Part shown: positions 10,847 through 22,048 of the stretch, in pieces
Layout of the letters: each line of letters opens with the position of its first letter
Numbering within the stretch: position 1 is the stretch's first letter
From: Hemerocallis citrina
Lineage: Eukaryota; Streptophyta; Magnoliopsida; Asparagales; Asphodelaceae
Direction: 5' to 3'
NCBI GenBank assembly: GCA_017893485.1
Contig: JACEHZ010000600.1
Span: 186,001-250,000, forward strand
Length of the DNA: 64,000 nucleotides
Notes under the pieces: model-generated
The model's input: only the letters and a program-made list of their open reading frames with translations
What the model was told of the DNA's origin: nothing
Databases searched by the model: none
Translations under genes and position numbers: made by a program

Positions 10847-12000
10847 ACTAGGGTTGCGATGCGTGAAATCACCTGAAAAATAGAATTAAACAGAGTATAA
10901 AAAAACTTCAAAGATGATAGTTTTCTGTAAAATATTATTCTTCGAAATAATGTGCATTTTCTATCTCAAAAATATTAAAGTAATCAAGCATGAGTTCAAG
11001 ATCTCTCATAGATTCTGATTATGTCTCAAATATTTCACTACTACTATTTTATGAGGGTTCTTCGAGTTCTTCCATATGTCTATTTCCTTCTTCAATATGT
11101 TCATTTTCTTCTAAAAATTGTCTATATGCTATTGCAGGGCTTCAGATATAACTACTAAATTCACAAATTTCATAAAATAATAAAGATCTTTCATAAAAAG
11201 TCAGATCATCAATTATTTGGACATTTATATTGCTAGTTTCTCCAGAATTTATTTAATTTATTGCTATAATTATTACTCGTTGTACACTAAAGAAAAATAA
11301 TTTGAACTCATAAAAATCATTCATGCTTGTTACCCTATGAGAATAATAAACATAAAAAACTAACATTCTATCACTTGATAGTTAGTCATTAATTCATAAA
11401 TTTTCGAGGCAAGACTGAAACTATTATTATTCATTATTCTTTTTTTTAACGTTTTTGTGATTTAAAACAACAAGTATAAAATCAGGAGCAGAGAGAGACT
11501 TCTAAGGATACCATAAGAATCAAAACAAAATGGCCCATCATGCTTCCGACCTAGTTAAACTTCTTTAAGCTGCTCTGTACTAGTTACTACCAGTAGATAA
11601 AATACCTCTGGTATGAACCCCAATTTCAGTGCTCCTTTTACGTTCCTCCCATCTCAGGACTACTATGCTCTTCAAAAAAGCTTCATCCAAGAGATACATC
11701 TGGAACAACTAGTAGCACTTCAATACAGGCATCCACAACCTAGCTCGTTTTCTGCTACTAGGTGTACAGCTTAGCTATAGAAGGTTACAAATGGGTCTTT
11801 TTGCAAGATCCTTCAGGCAGAGCCTTACAAAACTCTCCCTGAGGGTAAGAAACTAATTATTCATACCTTATATTCTACAAGAGCTTAACAAGAAAGATAG
11901 TCTTTATTGATTCGACTTCTTACAAACAAACTCTCCTTACAAACTAATATGGAATTTCACCTTCTTAGATATTCTGCCTTCTCCCTTACTTAGCTTCCTC
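10847..12000 (-). other. Viral intergenic region and pregenomic RNA leader
   Basis: About 1.15 kb without a recognisable gene, lying between the viral TATA box and the primer-binding site. It would correspond to the 5' leader of pregenomic RNA. It contains the candidate poly(A) signal at 11903. No secondary-structure computation was possible here. Confidence 0.55.
11903..11908 (-). terminator. Viral polyadenylation signal
   Basis: AATAAA on the minus strand, about 93 nt downstream of the TATA box. Caulimovirids place the poly(A) signal shortly after the start of transcription, so that it is bypassed at the 5' end and used after one circuit, giving a terminally redundant RNA. The spacing seen here fits. 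Confidence 0.6.
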
Positions 12001-12008
12001 TTTTATAG
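12001..12008 (-). promoter_or_regulatory. Viral pregenomic RNA promoter (TATA box)
   Basis: The minus strand reads CTATAAAAGAGGAAGC, the form typical of caulimovirid pregenomic promoters. Upstream (12040-12110 on the plus strand) are two TGATGTAAG motifs on the minus strand, one transition away from the TGACGTAAG bZIP site of as-1 elements. It faces left, towards the ascorbate oxidase gene on the same strand about 2.4 kb away. Confidence 0.65.
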
Positions 12009-12069
12009 ACCAAGGGATCAGATTACGACAATTTTTCATGCATCACTACTTACATCATATGTTTAATAA

Positions 12070-12478
12070 TTGCTACAAATACGTAACTGCTTACATCAGC
12101 CTGTAATAATTGTTCTGATTACATTGTGGACAATTCTAGAAAAAGAGATTTCTCCTGGCCAACATCTTCACATGTTTCACATTTGTGTTGATGTTCTGTC
12201 TTTATCAAGCTTTAGTAGTATCCAGTTTTCTCATCTGTTATTGTCATTGCTCCTGTAGATAGTATCTGGTACCAATTGTCAAACAACTTATGCTTATCTT
12301 GTAGTTATTTTATTTTTGCCAGAATATACATTATTATTTTCTCTAGGTATGGGTTGTCACAGATCCATATGTTGTTGTCTTTTAGTTTTATGTCTTTTGG
12401 CTCGCAATACATGTTTCTGAATCACATTGCTCTTCTTTCTGGAATTATTTTTTCAAATATCTCAACCTTATATGGTAC
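12070..12478 (-). pseudogene. 3' end of viral transactivator-position frame
   Basis: Across the insertion of the Tat element the minus-strand frame that ends at 25239 (YGESNIVP) continues at 12478 (YKVEIFEKIIPERRA...). This shows the two blocks were once joined. Stops follow at short intervals. It is the C-terminal part of the last viral frame, at the place where relatives encode the transactivator/viroplasmin. No diagnostic motif was seen, so the function rests on position. Confidence 0.5.
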
Positions 12479-13068
12479 TGTTACCGCTAAATTTGGTGTG
12501 GGGGCAAACAGATAGTATTTGTGGATTCTTGGAAAACCTGAATAGCAAACTTGAACCTGTTTTGTTGGAGTCTGACTGCTGACTCCCGTCGTTCACCTGC
12601 AAAAAGTGCGAGACACCGGGGTTGATCCCTCCGACGCACCCTTCGACGTTCAAGTCAGTAATCATGAAAGATTATGAAAGAGCATAAATTGGCAAAAGAT
12701 TGATTACCTCTTAATGGAGATGGATGGAGGGTATTTATAGCCGCCGTTGGGGCCATATTAGGAATGTAATCCCTGTGATCAGATAAGGAATGTAATCCCT
12801 AATCCCCAGTGAAAGGATAGATATGGATCAGGGCCGTTGATTAGAATTAATCAGAAACCCCAATTCTATCCTGGTGGACCGGGTTTGCTGCGGGTTAAAA
12901 CCCGTACCCAGTTGAGGTGGATCCGTTTGCGGGTTAATAGATCTTTGAGGGGAGAACTAGTACCCGCTTCAGACCCACTGGTAGGTGAAATTACCATTTT
13001 ATCCCTAGGCTTTAAGATTCGTTCCTAATTTGGACGGTTCCGATTTAACCCCATTTTTAGCCATATCA
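12479..13068 (-). repeat. 3' LTR of the Tat element
   Basis: A 590-bp LTR, the same length as its partner at 24644-25233 and differing by scattered substitutions. It is preceded, in element orientation, by a purine-rich tract. The unequal bases show the insertion is not recent. Confidence 0.9.
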
Positions 13069-13070
13069 CG

Positions 13071-13085
13071 AGCCCCCCACTCCCG
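13071..13085 (-). other. Polypurine tract of the Tat element
   Basis: The minus strand reads CGGGAGTGGGGGGCT directly next to the 3' LTR. This is the primer for plus-strand DNA synthesis. Confidence 0.75.
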
Positions 13086-13489
13086 AAGACTGAGTTTGAT
13101 CAGCCTTTGAGGAGTAGTTTTACTGATTTAATGACTGGTAGAGTTGTATCGGAGTCTGAATGGAAGGTTTCGAATCTTTGCAAGAGGCAGTATGGTGATT
13201 TTCTAAGTTAGTTGCGTGCTCTGAGTTGTTCTTGAGCTCTCCTGGTCATTTGGTGAATTTTATCTATTTTTCGGAATATTTACTTAATTTTGCGAAGTGT
13301 CGATTCGTCGTTCGGGGGCCTTAATAAATGGTCCTAGGCAATAATTATCCACTCGGGGGCTCAAAAATATTTCCCCAACTTTATAATTATTTTCTAGGAT
13401 TTTTAATTAATTTTCCCGAATTTTTAACCATTTTTTCGCAATTTTTTAAAAAAATAAAACAATTTTAATAAATAAAATACCAAGTTATG

Positions 13490-14470
13490 GCGTGGCGCGA
13501 TCTGGACCGTTGATCCTGTGCCGGCACGAATTTCTAAAAGATCGGACGGATAGGATCGCTCGGCAGCAGTTTCTTCGCTTTTGCGGGTCGGATGGGCACT
13601 TGCTCGGAATCTGAGCGAAGTGGCTCAGTTTTTCCATCACGCGAGTGGCTCGGATCTCTAGTCGCTCAGCTCGGAATTCTGAGCGACGTGGAGCAATCTG
13701 CGCCGTCGGATCTAAGCGCGGATCTCGAGGTGGGCACAATTCCCAAGAAAACACTATCTTGCCGTTTAATGAACATGGCGTAATCTGGACCGTCCATCAT
13801 CTCAGGCGTGATTTTTCGCAATAATCCAACGGTTGGAGACGCTCGGCGGCGTTTTTCTTCACTTTCGAGGGTCGGATTGGCACTTGCTCGGAATCCGAGC
13901 GAAGTGGCTTGGTTTTCCGTTGTGCGAGTGGCTCAGATCGCTAGTCGCTCGGCTCGGAATTCTGAGCGACGTGGAGTGATTTGGACCGTCGGATCTTGGC
14001 ACGAATCTCGAGGCAGGCACAGTTTCCAAGAAAACGCTATCTTGTCGCGTAGTGGCACTGGTAAGATCTGAGCCGTCCGATCGAAATCTTACGCGAATTT
14101 TGAGGAGAAAGTCATTTTTCTCCAATTCGTAGCTCGGATTGGCACTTGCTCGGAATCCGAGCTATCCTCTTGAATGTTGAGTTCGGATCGCCTGTCGCTC
14201 GGATTTTGGTTCCGAGGGACGTGGGACAATCCTAGCCATTGGGTGATGGCACAGATCTTGATGCTGGCTCAGTCCCCATGAAAACACTATCTTGTCGTGT
14301 AGTGGCACTGATAAGATCTGAGCCGTCCGATCGAAATCTTACGCGAATTTTGAGGAGAAAGTCATTTTTCTCCAATTCGTAGCTCGGATTGGCACTTGCT
14401 CGGAATCCGAGCTATCCTCTTCGTTGTGGAGGTTGGATCTCTTGTAGCTCGGGTTCTGGGTCCGAGGCGC
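13490..14470. repeat. Degenerate tandem repeats near the Tat 3' LTR
   Basis: Three to four units of roughly 250-300 bp share GATCTGGACCGT or GATCTGAGCCGTCC, 'TTGCTCGGAATCCGAGC' palindromes and 'AAAACACTATCTTGTCG'. The last two units (14065-14170 and 14311-14422) are almost identical. Tandem repeats at this position are common in Tat elements. Confidence 0.75.
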
Positions 14471-14618
14471 CGAGCGATTTTTCTTGGATCGAAACGTTGC
14501 TTCCTTTGCCAACAGTTGTGGCTCTTTGCTACTTAGCCATTTGGGCTTTTGTAACGTTTCAATTGAGGCCCAAGAGTTGCGCCCTTACGTTACAAAGCCC
14601 AAGAGGTGTTATCTTTAC

Positions 14619-14626
14619 TATAAGTT
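14619..14626 (+). promoter_or_regulatory. Candidate TATA box of the antisense gene
   Basis: ACTATAAG on the plus strand followed by a pyrimidine-rich leader, about 190 nt before the ATG at 14816. The position suits a promoter for the antisense transcript, but nothing else supports it. Confidence 0.4.
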
Positions 14627-14815
14627 TTCACCCCCTCAACACTTTACCTCATTTCTCACTTTCACTTTCTCCCTCTTGGTTTTTACTCTTTAGCGAAGTT
14701 TTTAGCTCTTGAGCGGCGCTGCTAGCTATCGCGGCGAGGCGTTTTAAACTCCGGTGATCTTTTTTGGCCGTACAAGTCACTTCAAGGTCAGTCCCTCTCC
14801 TCATCTTTGTTAAAA

Positions 14816-17068
14816 ATGGTTAAGTTTTCTTCTACGGATGAGACCCCCTCCTCGGACCTTGGCGTCAGCCGCACGGTCAGGCCGAGCAAGGATAAGGGGA
14901 AGGAAGTCATGGAGCCGATCGAAGAGACAACGGTCAGGCCAAGTACAGATGCGGTGGTTGCCAAGCCTCTCCAGGAGGTAGTGGTCCGATCCGGTAAGGG
15001 CAAGGGTGTGGAAACGATAGTTGAGCACCCGAAGACTGCAGGGGAACTGGGTCGGCTTCCGAGCATCCTGTCGAGCATTGGCGGTGTGCGGAGCTACTCC
15101 GGGGATCTATTGGAGAAGGTGACGCAGGGCACCGCCAAGTCGATTGAGGAGAACGAACCGAGGGAAATTTCTGAGGTGGATCAGATCTCTTCGATCCTGA
15201 CCGAGGCGGATTTGCATCAGATCCGGAGTGGGTTCCGAATCCCCGCAGAGTACGGGCTACTTCTCCCCGGCCCCAGCTTTCGAGCGTGCACCTCATCCTC
15301 GGCCGATATGTGCATTTTTCCCGCCGACTCTCTGAATGCCGGACTTCGGCTGCCTCTGCACCCTTTCGTGATCGAGGTGCTGCAGTGGTACGGCTTGTGT
15401 CCGGCTCAGCTAATGCCGAACACATGGAGGCATGTTATGGCGTTTGTTCTTCAATGTCAGGAGGTCGGCGCTCTACCCAACATGTTCATCCTTCAGAGTC
15501 TATACCGTCCTTGCCAACCGAACAAAAATGAGCAGAGGTATTACCTCTCGCCGAGGAAGGGAGTGAAGCTGATCGAGAACCCGGACTCGATCAAGCATTG
15601 GAAGGAGAAGTACTTCCTCGTCTGAGCTCCCGAGCCATGGCTGATCCCGACAGTGTGGTCGAGGGACGGCCTCCCGAAGAGGGCGAAGAAAGAGCCCGTG
15701 CTCAGCAATGAGGAGGCAGCAATCGTGGAGAAGTTGCTCGGGCTTCCGACCCTCAGTTGGAAAGACATCACCGAGGAGGCATTATTCCGAGGGGGTCTCA
15801 GTCCGATCGACCCTAGTACGCTTCTCCTATTCTTGTTTTGTCTTTGAGGTTTGGAAAAATTTTCTAACTTTTTTCACTCGGTTTGTGCAGAATCTCCAGG
15901 CATAGATTACAAAGGTCTGATGGTGAAGGCTCGAGTGGCTAAGGAGCAGGAGGTGAGGAAAAGGAAGAGGACCGTGTCCAGACCTCAAGGCGGCCGAGCG
16001 CCCAAGATCCCTTCGGTCTCTCCGACCCCCGAGCGACAAGTTGTCGAGGCTCCTTTGGTCGAGCCCGATTAGAGCCTCGTCGTGCCGTCCGCCCCACCTG
16101 CCTCGGATGAGTCGACCCCAACGGCGCGAACAGATGCTCCAGGATCTTCCGGCGGAGCGTTCAACATCAATGCGGCACTGGCTCTCGATGTCCCGCCCTT
16201 TACTGCCGAGGCGGAGAAGATCCTGACCGAGGAGCACAAGCGCATCTTCGTCCCCGACTAGCAGGTGATGAAGGTCGACGGGTTCTTAGGGGACGGTAAC
16301 ATTTGCATGCAGGCGGTGAATCACCTGCCGACCTGTAAAGACCGAGCGCCGCTTAAGGCGGGCGAAGTCGGTGACGTCGCAATGCAGATCGCTCGAAACA
16401 CCATGTCGGTAAGTAGTAGAGGATTTTTTTCAAAATTTTTCTAAGTTTTTGTGCTCGTCCTTGACAGCTTCTTGTATGGCTTGAAGACCCTCTGCCACTT
16501 CAATTATCTGCTCGAGGAGTTCGCGAGCAAGTAAAAGGAGATGACCGTTCTGAACGACCGGGAACGGTCAGAGCGGTCTAAGGCGGTGAAGCAGCTGGAG
16601 GCCGAACAGTTGCGTTCCTCTTCACTCGAGGCCGAAGTTGCCGACCTGAAGGCTCAGCTCGCCGAGGCACTGAGGAGCTTGGCCGCCGAGGCCTCCAAGG
16701 TCGAAACCCTAGAAAAGAAGGCGGCTCAACTCGAAGGGGAGCTGTCTAAGGCCCTGAAGGCGTCAGAGGAGGCCGCGAGCGATCACGCGTCGAAGGTGGC
16801 GGCCGCAGAGAAGGCAGTTCGGGACGAGGCCGAGGCTCACATGTTGACCAACATGGAGGAAGTGTACGGCCGAGCGCTGAAGCATATCGTTGCTCGGAAC
16901 CCCGGGTTCGACGTCTCGTCCTACTACTTCTACGACCCCGTGGAGGGTGAGGAGGAGTTGCCCTTGGCCGAGCTCGCTCCGAGGCCGGAGGGCGAAGACT
17001 TCGAAGGTGAGGGTGGTGCCAAGGGTGCGATTTTAGCCGTGCCGACCGATGATGAGGTCGACCTCTGA
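14816..17068 (+). pseudogene. Antisense gene 1 of the Tat element, spliced, putative gypsy-type transposon domain
   Basis: Plus-strand frame opposite to gag-pol. Exons by GT-AG reading: 14816-15815, 15891-16408 and 16468-17068. Exon 1 has a low-complexity start, then ILTEADLHQIRSGF, RIPAEYGLLLPGP and LRLPLHPFVIEVLQWYGLCP. These resemble the plant 'putative gypsy type transposon' family (PF04195), known mainly from such antisense frames. Exon 3 is an Ala/Glu-rich coiled coil with an acidic tail ending DDEVDL. In-frame stops at 15623, 16070, 16259 and 16532 are all single C-to-T (or G-to-T) steps from CGA, CAG, CAA or GAG codons. Joining exons 2 and 3 also needs a 1-base correction. Its role is unknown. 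Confidence 0.7.
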
Positions 17069-17289
17069 CTTTGTCGCCTTTCTCATTTCCTTGTTCTCTT
17101 TTTTTTTCTTTTTTCTTTTGTAATGCCTAACTGCGGACTGGCCACCGGTTTTTGTAGCTCTTGAACTTTTAATGAAATGGTTTCTTTTCGGCTGAGTATT
17201 ATAAAGTTTCGCAAAATTGTTCAACTCTTTTTGCTCGGATTGTGTCTTTAAGTATTGAAGACTTCTTTTGATATTCCTCAACCTTTTAG

Positions 17290-18129
17290 GTCGAGTTGGG
17301 CCCGATCACTGGGGTCTCTCATCTTCGTACTGAGCTGAAGAAAACGAAGCGGGCTCTGTCCCGCAGTCGGGATAAAGCATTTTACGACTTCTTGGAATTG
17401 GAGGATATCAAAGAAACTGCGATAGGGTATTTTCGCGAGTTGAGGGAACTGCGGAAGCAACCTCGACAAACTCGTCTCGAAGGCGAGATAGAGTTGCTCC
17501 GTAAGGATCTCTTTGATGTCGACCAAAAGAATAGTGAACTACTGGCGGAGGTTCGTCATTTAGAGGTAACGATGAAAGAGCATTCGGCGGAGGAAGATGA
17601 GTTAGCTTCGAGGGTGGGGAAGTTGATGTCCAAGCGCGATGAGTTGACGGCCAGAATTGACAAACTGAGGAGGATCACCATCGACAGGGGTATCGAAGCG
17701 ATTCATTTCTGTCGTATTGTGACCGACAGTACTAACGTTGCAGGCTCGTCTAAACTTTCTCGTCTCAAAGCATCGGCGGAGAGCGATATTCTGAGAGATA
17801 GGATCGTCGAGCTAGAGGAGGAGATTGCATCGCTGAAACCTCAACCCGTAAGGATCAATGTTCGCAGTACGTCGTGTACTCGCGAAGAGAGCGAAAGAGG
17901 TATCTCGTTCAACGAACTTGCGACTCGTTCGCCTACCGTTAGGTGGAGCCCAGCTGACACTCAGAGTGGTGTAGCTGTTTCGTCTAGTGGTGCCTCGGTT
18001 GGGGCCACAGCTAGAGTTAGCAGCGAAGGGGGTTCTCGCTTTTCTGGTTTAGAGTCGAGCTCAGAGGTAAGGCGATGCCGGCCTTGTGTGTCTTTGAACC
18101 GAAGCGTTCCCTTTCCAAAGAAGCGCTAA
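17290..18129 (+). CDS. Antisense frame 2 of the Tat element, coiled-coil protein
   Basis: An open plus-strand frame of about 277 residues. It may begin as an exon, since TTTTAG precedes 17290 and no good ATG opens it. Residues about 15-180 are heptad-rich with alternating Lys/Glu and Leu (LEGEIELLRKDLF, RDRIVELEEEIASLK), predicting a long coiled coil. A Ser-rich tail follows. A poly(A) signal AATAAA lies at about 18198. I recognise no family. It may share a transcript with antisense gene 1 or be separate. Confidence 0.5.
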   Translation, partial: VELGPITGVSHLRTELKKTKRALSRSRDKAFYDFLELEDIKETAIGYFRELRELRKQPRQTRLEGEIELLRKDLFDVDQKNSELLAEVRHLEVTMKEHSAEEDELASRVGKLMSKRDELTARIDKLRRITIDRGIEAIHFCRIVTDSTNVAGSSKLSRLKASAESDILRDRIVELEEEIASLKPQPVRINVRSTSCTREESERGISFNELATRSPTVRWSPADTQSGVAVSSSGASVGATARVSSEGGSRFSGLESSSEVRRCRPCVSLNRSVPFPKKR

Positions 18130-18317
18130 ACAAGTTGTATTATGCTCTTCAAGTTATTGTAAAAATCTGTTGTAGTGTCAGCCTTGTCCGGGCTCTTAAT
18201 AAAAAAGTTTGTTTTGCTTCTGATGTTCGAATGTTGCGTTGGCTGGTATTAGTTTAAGTATTACTCCTCCAACTTTTGACTACTACTCAAAATCAGAAGC
18301 AAATCTTCCTTCTTATA

Positions 18318-18640
18318 GGCGAACCACTTTTGGCCTGCGTAATAGCGATTGAGAAGCAGAGTCGAGCTAAGTGTTGGACTCTGAACTCGTTGCTAGAGTT
18401 TGTTCGACGGTTGTGGGAGCAATTCCGAATGGCGAACCACCCCTGGCTCGCTTAAGAGCGAGCTTGCGGAGAGGAGTCGAGCCAAGTGTTGGACTCCGAA
18501 CTCGTCGTTAGAGTTTGTTCAACGGTTGTGGGAGCAATTCCGAATGGCGAACCACTCCTAGCCCGCTTAAGAGCGAGCTTGCGGAGTAGAACCGAACCAT
18601 GTGTTGGACTCCGAACTCGTCGTTATGGTGAAGAGTAAAG
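18318..18640. repeat. 115-bp tandem repeat, about three units
   Basis: Units begin GGCGAACCAC at 18318, 18431 and 18546 (periods 113 and 115 bp). They contain GTGTTGGACTC, GAACTCGT and GCTTAAGAGCGAGC. It lies between the antisense frames and the end of integrase. Confidence 0.85.
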
Positions 18641-18811
18641 GCAGAGAAGTACAAGCAATTTTACAAGTAAAATATGAAAAAACTTTCTTTATTGATAGCT
18701 AATAGTTGGCTGCTTCTAAGTTGCGAGCCGTTATAACATAGGAGAAATAAAGGAAAAAATACAAGTAAAAGGAGAGGAACGGTTCGACATCCCAGAATAC
18801 TTAGAGAGGCG

Positions 18812-20302
18812 TTAATGCTCTCTCTCTTGGTATTTCAAAAGATGGTCGGCATTCCAAGTCCTGGGGATCTCTCTGCCTTCGAGGTCTTCTAGTCGATATG
18901 TCCCGAGCCGAACTACTTTGGTGATCTTGTAGGGTCCCTCCCAATTTGGGGCTAGTTTACTCTTCTGATCAGGAAAAGAGATTGCTAACTTTCTTAGGAC
19001 CAAGTACCCTTCTTTGAGGTCGGTAGAACGAACTCTCTTATTGTACGCCAACTCGATCCTCCTCCGATAACCCTGTTGTCGGATTGACGCTCTTTCCCGT
19101 AGCTCGTCGACCAAGTCTAAGTTTGCTCAAAGTTCTCTGGCATTCTGTTCTTCTTCGTAGGCAAGGAGGCGAGGAGAAGGTATGCCGACTTCCAGTGGGA
19201 TCACAGCCTCGGACCCATAGGTGAGGTTGAATGGAGACTCTCCTGTGGGGGTCCGTTTCGTGGTGCGGTAGTTCCACAGCATGTTAGGAAGCTGATCGAC
19301 CCATAAGCCTTTAGAGCACTTATTCAGTCTTTTCTTAATACCAGAGAGGATCTGTCGGCTAGCATTCTCCACTTGACCATTCGACTGTGGATGGGAGACA
19401 GAAGAGAAACGTTGTTGGATGGCGAGGTCTTCACATAGAGCTCGAAAGGCAGCCCCGGTAAACTGGGTTCCGTTGTCTGTTATGAGGACTCGAGGGACAC
19501 CGAATCGGCAGATAACGTTCTTCCAGAAGAACTGAAGTACTTTGTTCTCGGTGATTGTGGCCAAGGGCTCGGCCTCTATCCACTTCGAGAAGTAGTCGAT
19601 TGCCACGACTAAGAATTTGAGCTGGCCGAGAGCTGGTGGGAATGGCCCTAGTAAATCCATCCCCCACATTGAGAAAGGGATAGGACTTGATAGGGAGGTG
19701 AGTGGAGCTTGTGGGAGGTGACAGACGTTGGAGTACTTCTGATAAGAGCTGCATTGCCGAACGTGTAGTTCGCCGTCTTTTAGGAGAGTGGGCCAGAAAT
19801 ATCCATAATTCAACACTTTCCGGGCTAGGGATCTGGACCCTGAATGTGCCCCGCCGATGCCTTCATGGAGTTCTTGCAGGGCATATTTGGCTTGCTCCGG
19901 GGAGAGGCATCTCAAATAAGGCCCGCCGTCTACTTGTGTGAAGGAGCGCTTGTATAGGATGCCCTCGATAAGTGTGTATCGCTCTGCTCGGGTTCTCACT
20001 CGGCGAGCTTCTTTAGGGTCTTCGAGGAGGAGCCCATCCCTTAGGAATTCCATCAGGGGCTTCATCCAGTTATCTGGAAGCAAGACAGGTAGCGACTCCA
20101 ACGAGTCGAAAGTTTCATCTTCTATACTTGGCTTCAGGAGCACCTCAATCAAGACGGTCTGCTCGAGACCTTGGAGGGAGGAGGAGGCTAGCTTGGAGAG
20201 GGCATCGGCTTGGAAATTCTCCTCTCGGGGGATTCGCTGGATGAGAGCTTCTTCAAATAGGGCCATGAGATTCCTAACCTTGGCTAGGTACTTAGCCATT
20301 CA
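18812..20302 (-). pseudogene. Tat integrase and end of RNase H linker
   Basis: Continuation of the pol frame. It shows the integrase core with SMWGMDLLGPFPP (first Asp), VLITDNGTQFTG (second Asp) and SNGQVENASRQILSG (Glu), then the C-terminal KLAPNWEGPYKI block. Translation ends soon after with TWNADHLLKYQ, and no chromodomain follows, as expected for Tat. In-frame TGA codons at 20300-20302 and 19127-19129 each correspond to a C-to-T change of CGA. Otherwise the frame is open. Confidence 0.85.
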
Positions 20303-21925
20303 GTCATCTCGTGCCTCGTACTCGCCTAGGACCTGATTTACGACCAGCTGAGAATCGCTGAAGATCCGGAGGCGCTGCGCCCCTGCATTGCGAGCCATGC
20401 TGAGGCCGGCTATGAGTGCTTCATATTCTGCTTCGTTGTTAGAGGCCTTGAAGTTGATCCGGAGGGAGTATTGGAGGATGAAATCATCTGGGCCGGCCAG
20501 AATGACCCCGACTCCGCTTACCTCGTGACAAGAGGATTCATCTATATAAACTGACCAGACAGGCGGTCCCTTCATTGCTTGGCTGACCTCGGGGATGGTA
20601 CTTTCAACTATGAATTCAGCTAAGGCCTGAGCCTTGATCGCGGTCTGAGGCTGATACGTTATATCATGCTGGCTCAGCTCGATAGACCACTTCATAAGGC
20701 GACCGGAGGTCTCTGGTTTGTGGAGAACTTGCTTCAGCGGCTGGTCGGTAAGAACGACCACCGAATGGGATTGAAAATATGGACAAAGCTTTCTTGCGGC
20801 CATGACTAAGGCGTATGTCATCTTCTCTATCCTGGGATAGCGGAGCTCGGCATCCCAAAGTACCTTGCTCACGTAATAAATGGGCCTTTGAGTTCTATCT
20901 TCTTCCCTCACGAGGACGGCGCTGAGGGTCTGCTCGGAGGCTGCCAAGTAGAGGTAGAGGGTTTCCCCGGGAACAGGTTTGCTGAGGAGAGGAGGATTGA
21001 CTAGATAAGCCTTCAGCTGATCGAATGAGTCTTGTTGCTGCTGACCCCACTCGAAGCCTTTAGCCCCCCTGAGAGCCTTGAAGAAGGGAAGACACTTCTT
21101 CCCTGACTTGGAAAGGAAGCGCCATATGGCTGCTAGGAGACCAGTTAGCCTCTGAACCTCTTTAACATTCTTCGGGGGAGCCATGTCTAATATGGCTTTG
21201 ATCTTCTCGGGGTTGGCCTCGATTCCTCTTTGGCTGACCATGAAGCCTAGGAACTTTCCCGACGAGACTCCGAACGCACACTTGTTCGGATTGAGCCTCA
21301 TATCGTGCTTTCTGAGTACATCGAACACCGCTTGCAGATCGGTCACATGATCGGCTCCGCGGATGCTCTTCACAAGCATATCGTTAACATACACCTCCAT
21401 ATTTCGGCCGATTTATGCTTGAAAAACCTTGTTGACGAGGCGTTGATAAGGGCACCTGCATTCTTCAAACCGAAGGGCATTACCCTGTAGCAGTAGAGGC
21501 CCTGATCGGTCACAAAGGAGGTCTTCGGAATATCCGAGGGAAACATACGGATCTGATTGTAGCCTGAGAAGGCGTCCATGAAGCTGAGGAGTTCATGGCC
21601 CAAAGTGGCGTCAATTAAAGTATCGATACTTGGAAGAGGAAAGGGGTCTTTGGGGCATGCCTTGTTGAGGTCAGTAAAGTCGATACAGATCCTCCAGGTC
21701 CCATTGGACTTCTTCACCATTACTATATTCGAGAGCCATTCGGGATAGCTTACCTCCTATATGAACCGAGCCTTCAAGAGCTTGCTCACCTCCTCTTTTA
21801 TAGCTTGCTGGCGCTCGGGAGCGAACTTGCGCCTCTTCTGTTGAACCAGTTTGGACCTCGGAGCAATGCTGAGGTGGTGGACTAAAAGCTCTTCGGAAAT
21901 TCCGGACATGTCTGCGGCCGACCAA
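20303..21925 (-). pseudogene. Tat reverse transcriptase and RNase H
   Basis: Recognisable blocks are MVKKSNGTWRICIDFTDLNK, FMDAFSGYNQI, YCYRVMPFGLKNAGA, then the catalytic region, then the RNase H core ([31 protein letters not shown]). The catalytic motif reads YVNDMLVKS where the family has YVDD, so a metal-binding Asp is replaced by Asn (GAC to AAC). A one-base deletion near 21450 shifts the frame, and TAG at 21757 and TAA at 21413 interrupt it. Two further stops (21946, 22009) lie just upstream. Confidence 0.85.
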
Positions 21926-22048
21926 ACAAAGAGGTCACGATTTCTTCAGATGCACTGGACTATGTCGGAGCATAGGGCAGATGGGAGGGTCTTGCTAACA
22001 AAGAACTTTCAGCTTGGGTCCTGCTCAGAGAAGAGCACTTCCTCCAAC

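Noticed and set aside
12268..12288. Second viral primer-binding site (TGGTACCAGATA on the minus strand)
   Set aside because: It differs from the tRNA complement at several bases and lies upstream of the promoter. The exact match at 10834 is the better site.
15827..16237. 136-codon minus-strand frame in the Tat element
   Set aside because: It is the complement of antisense gene 1 exon 2, which has family resemblance and splice sites on the plus strand.
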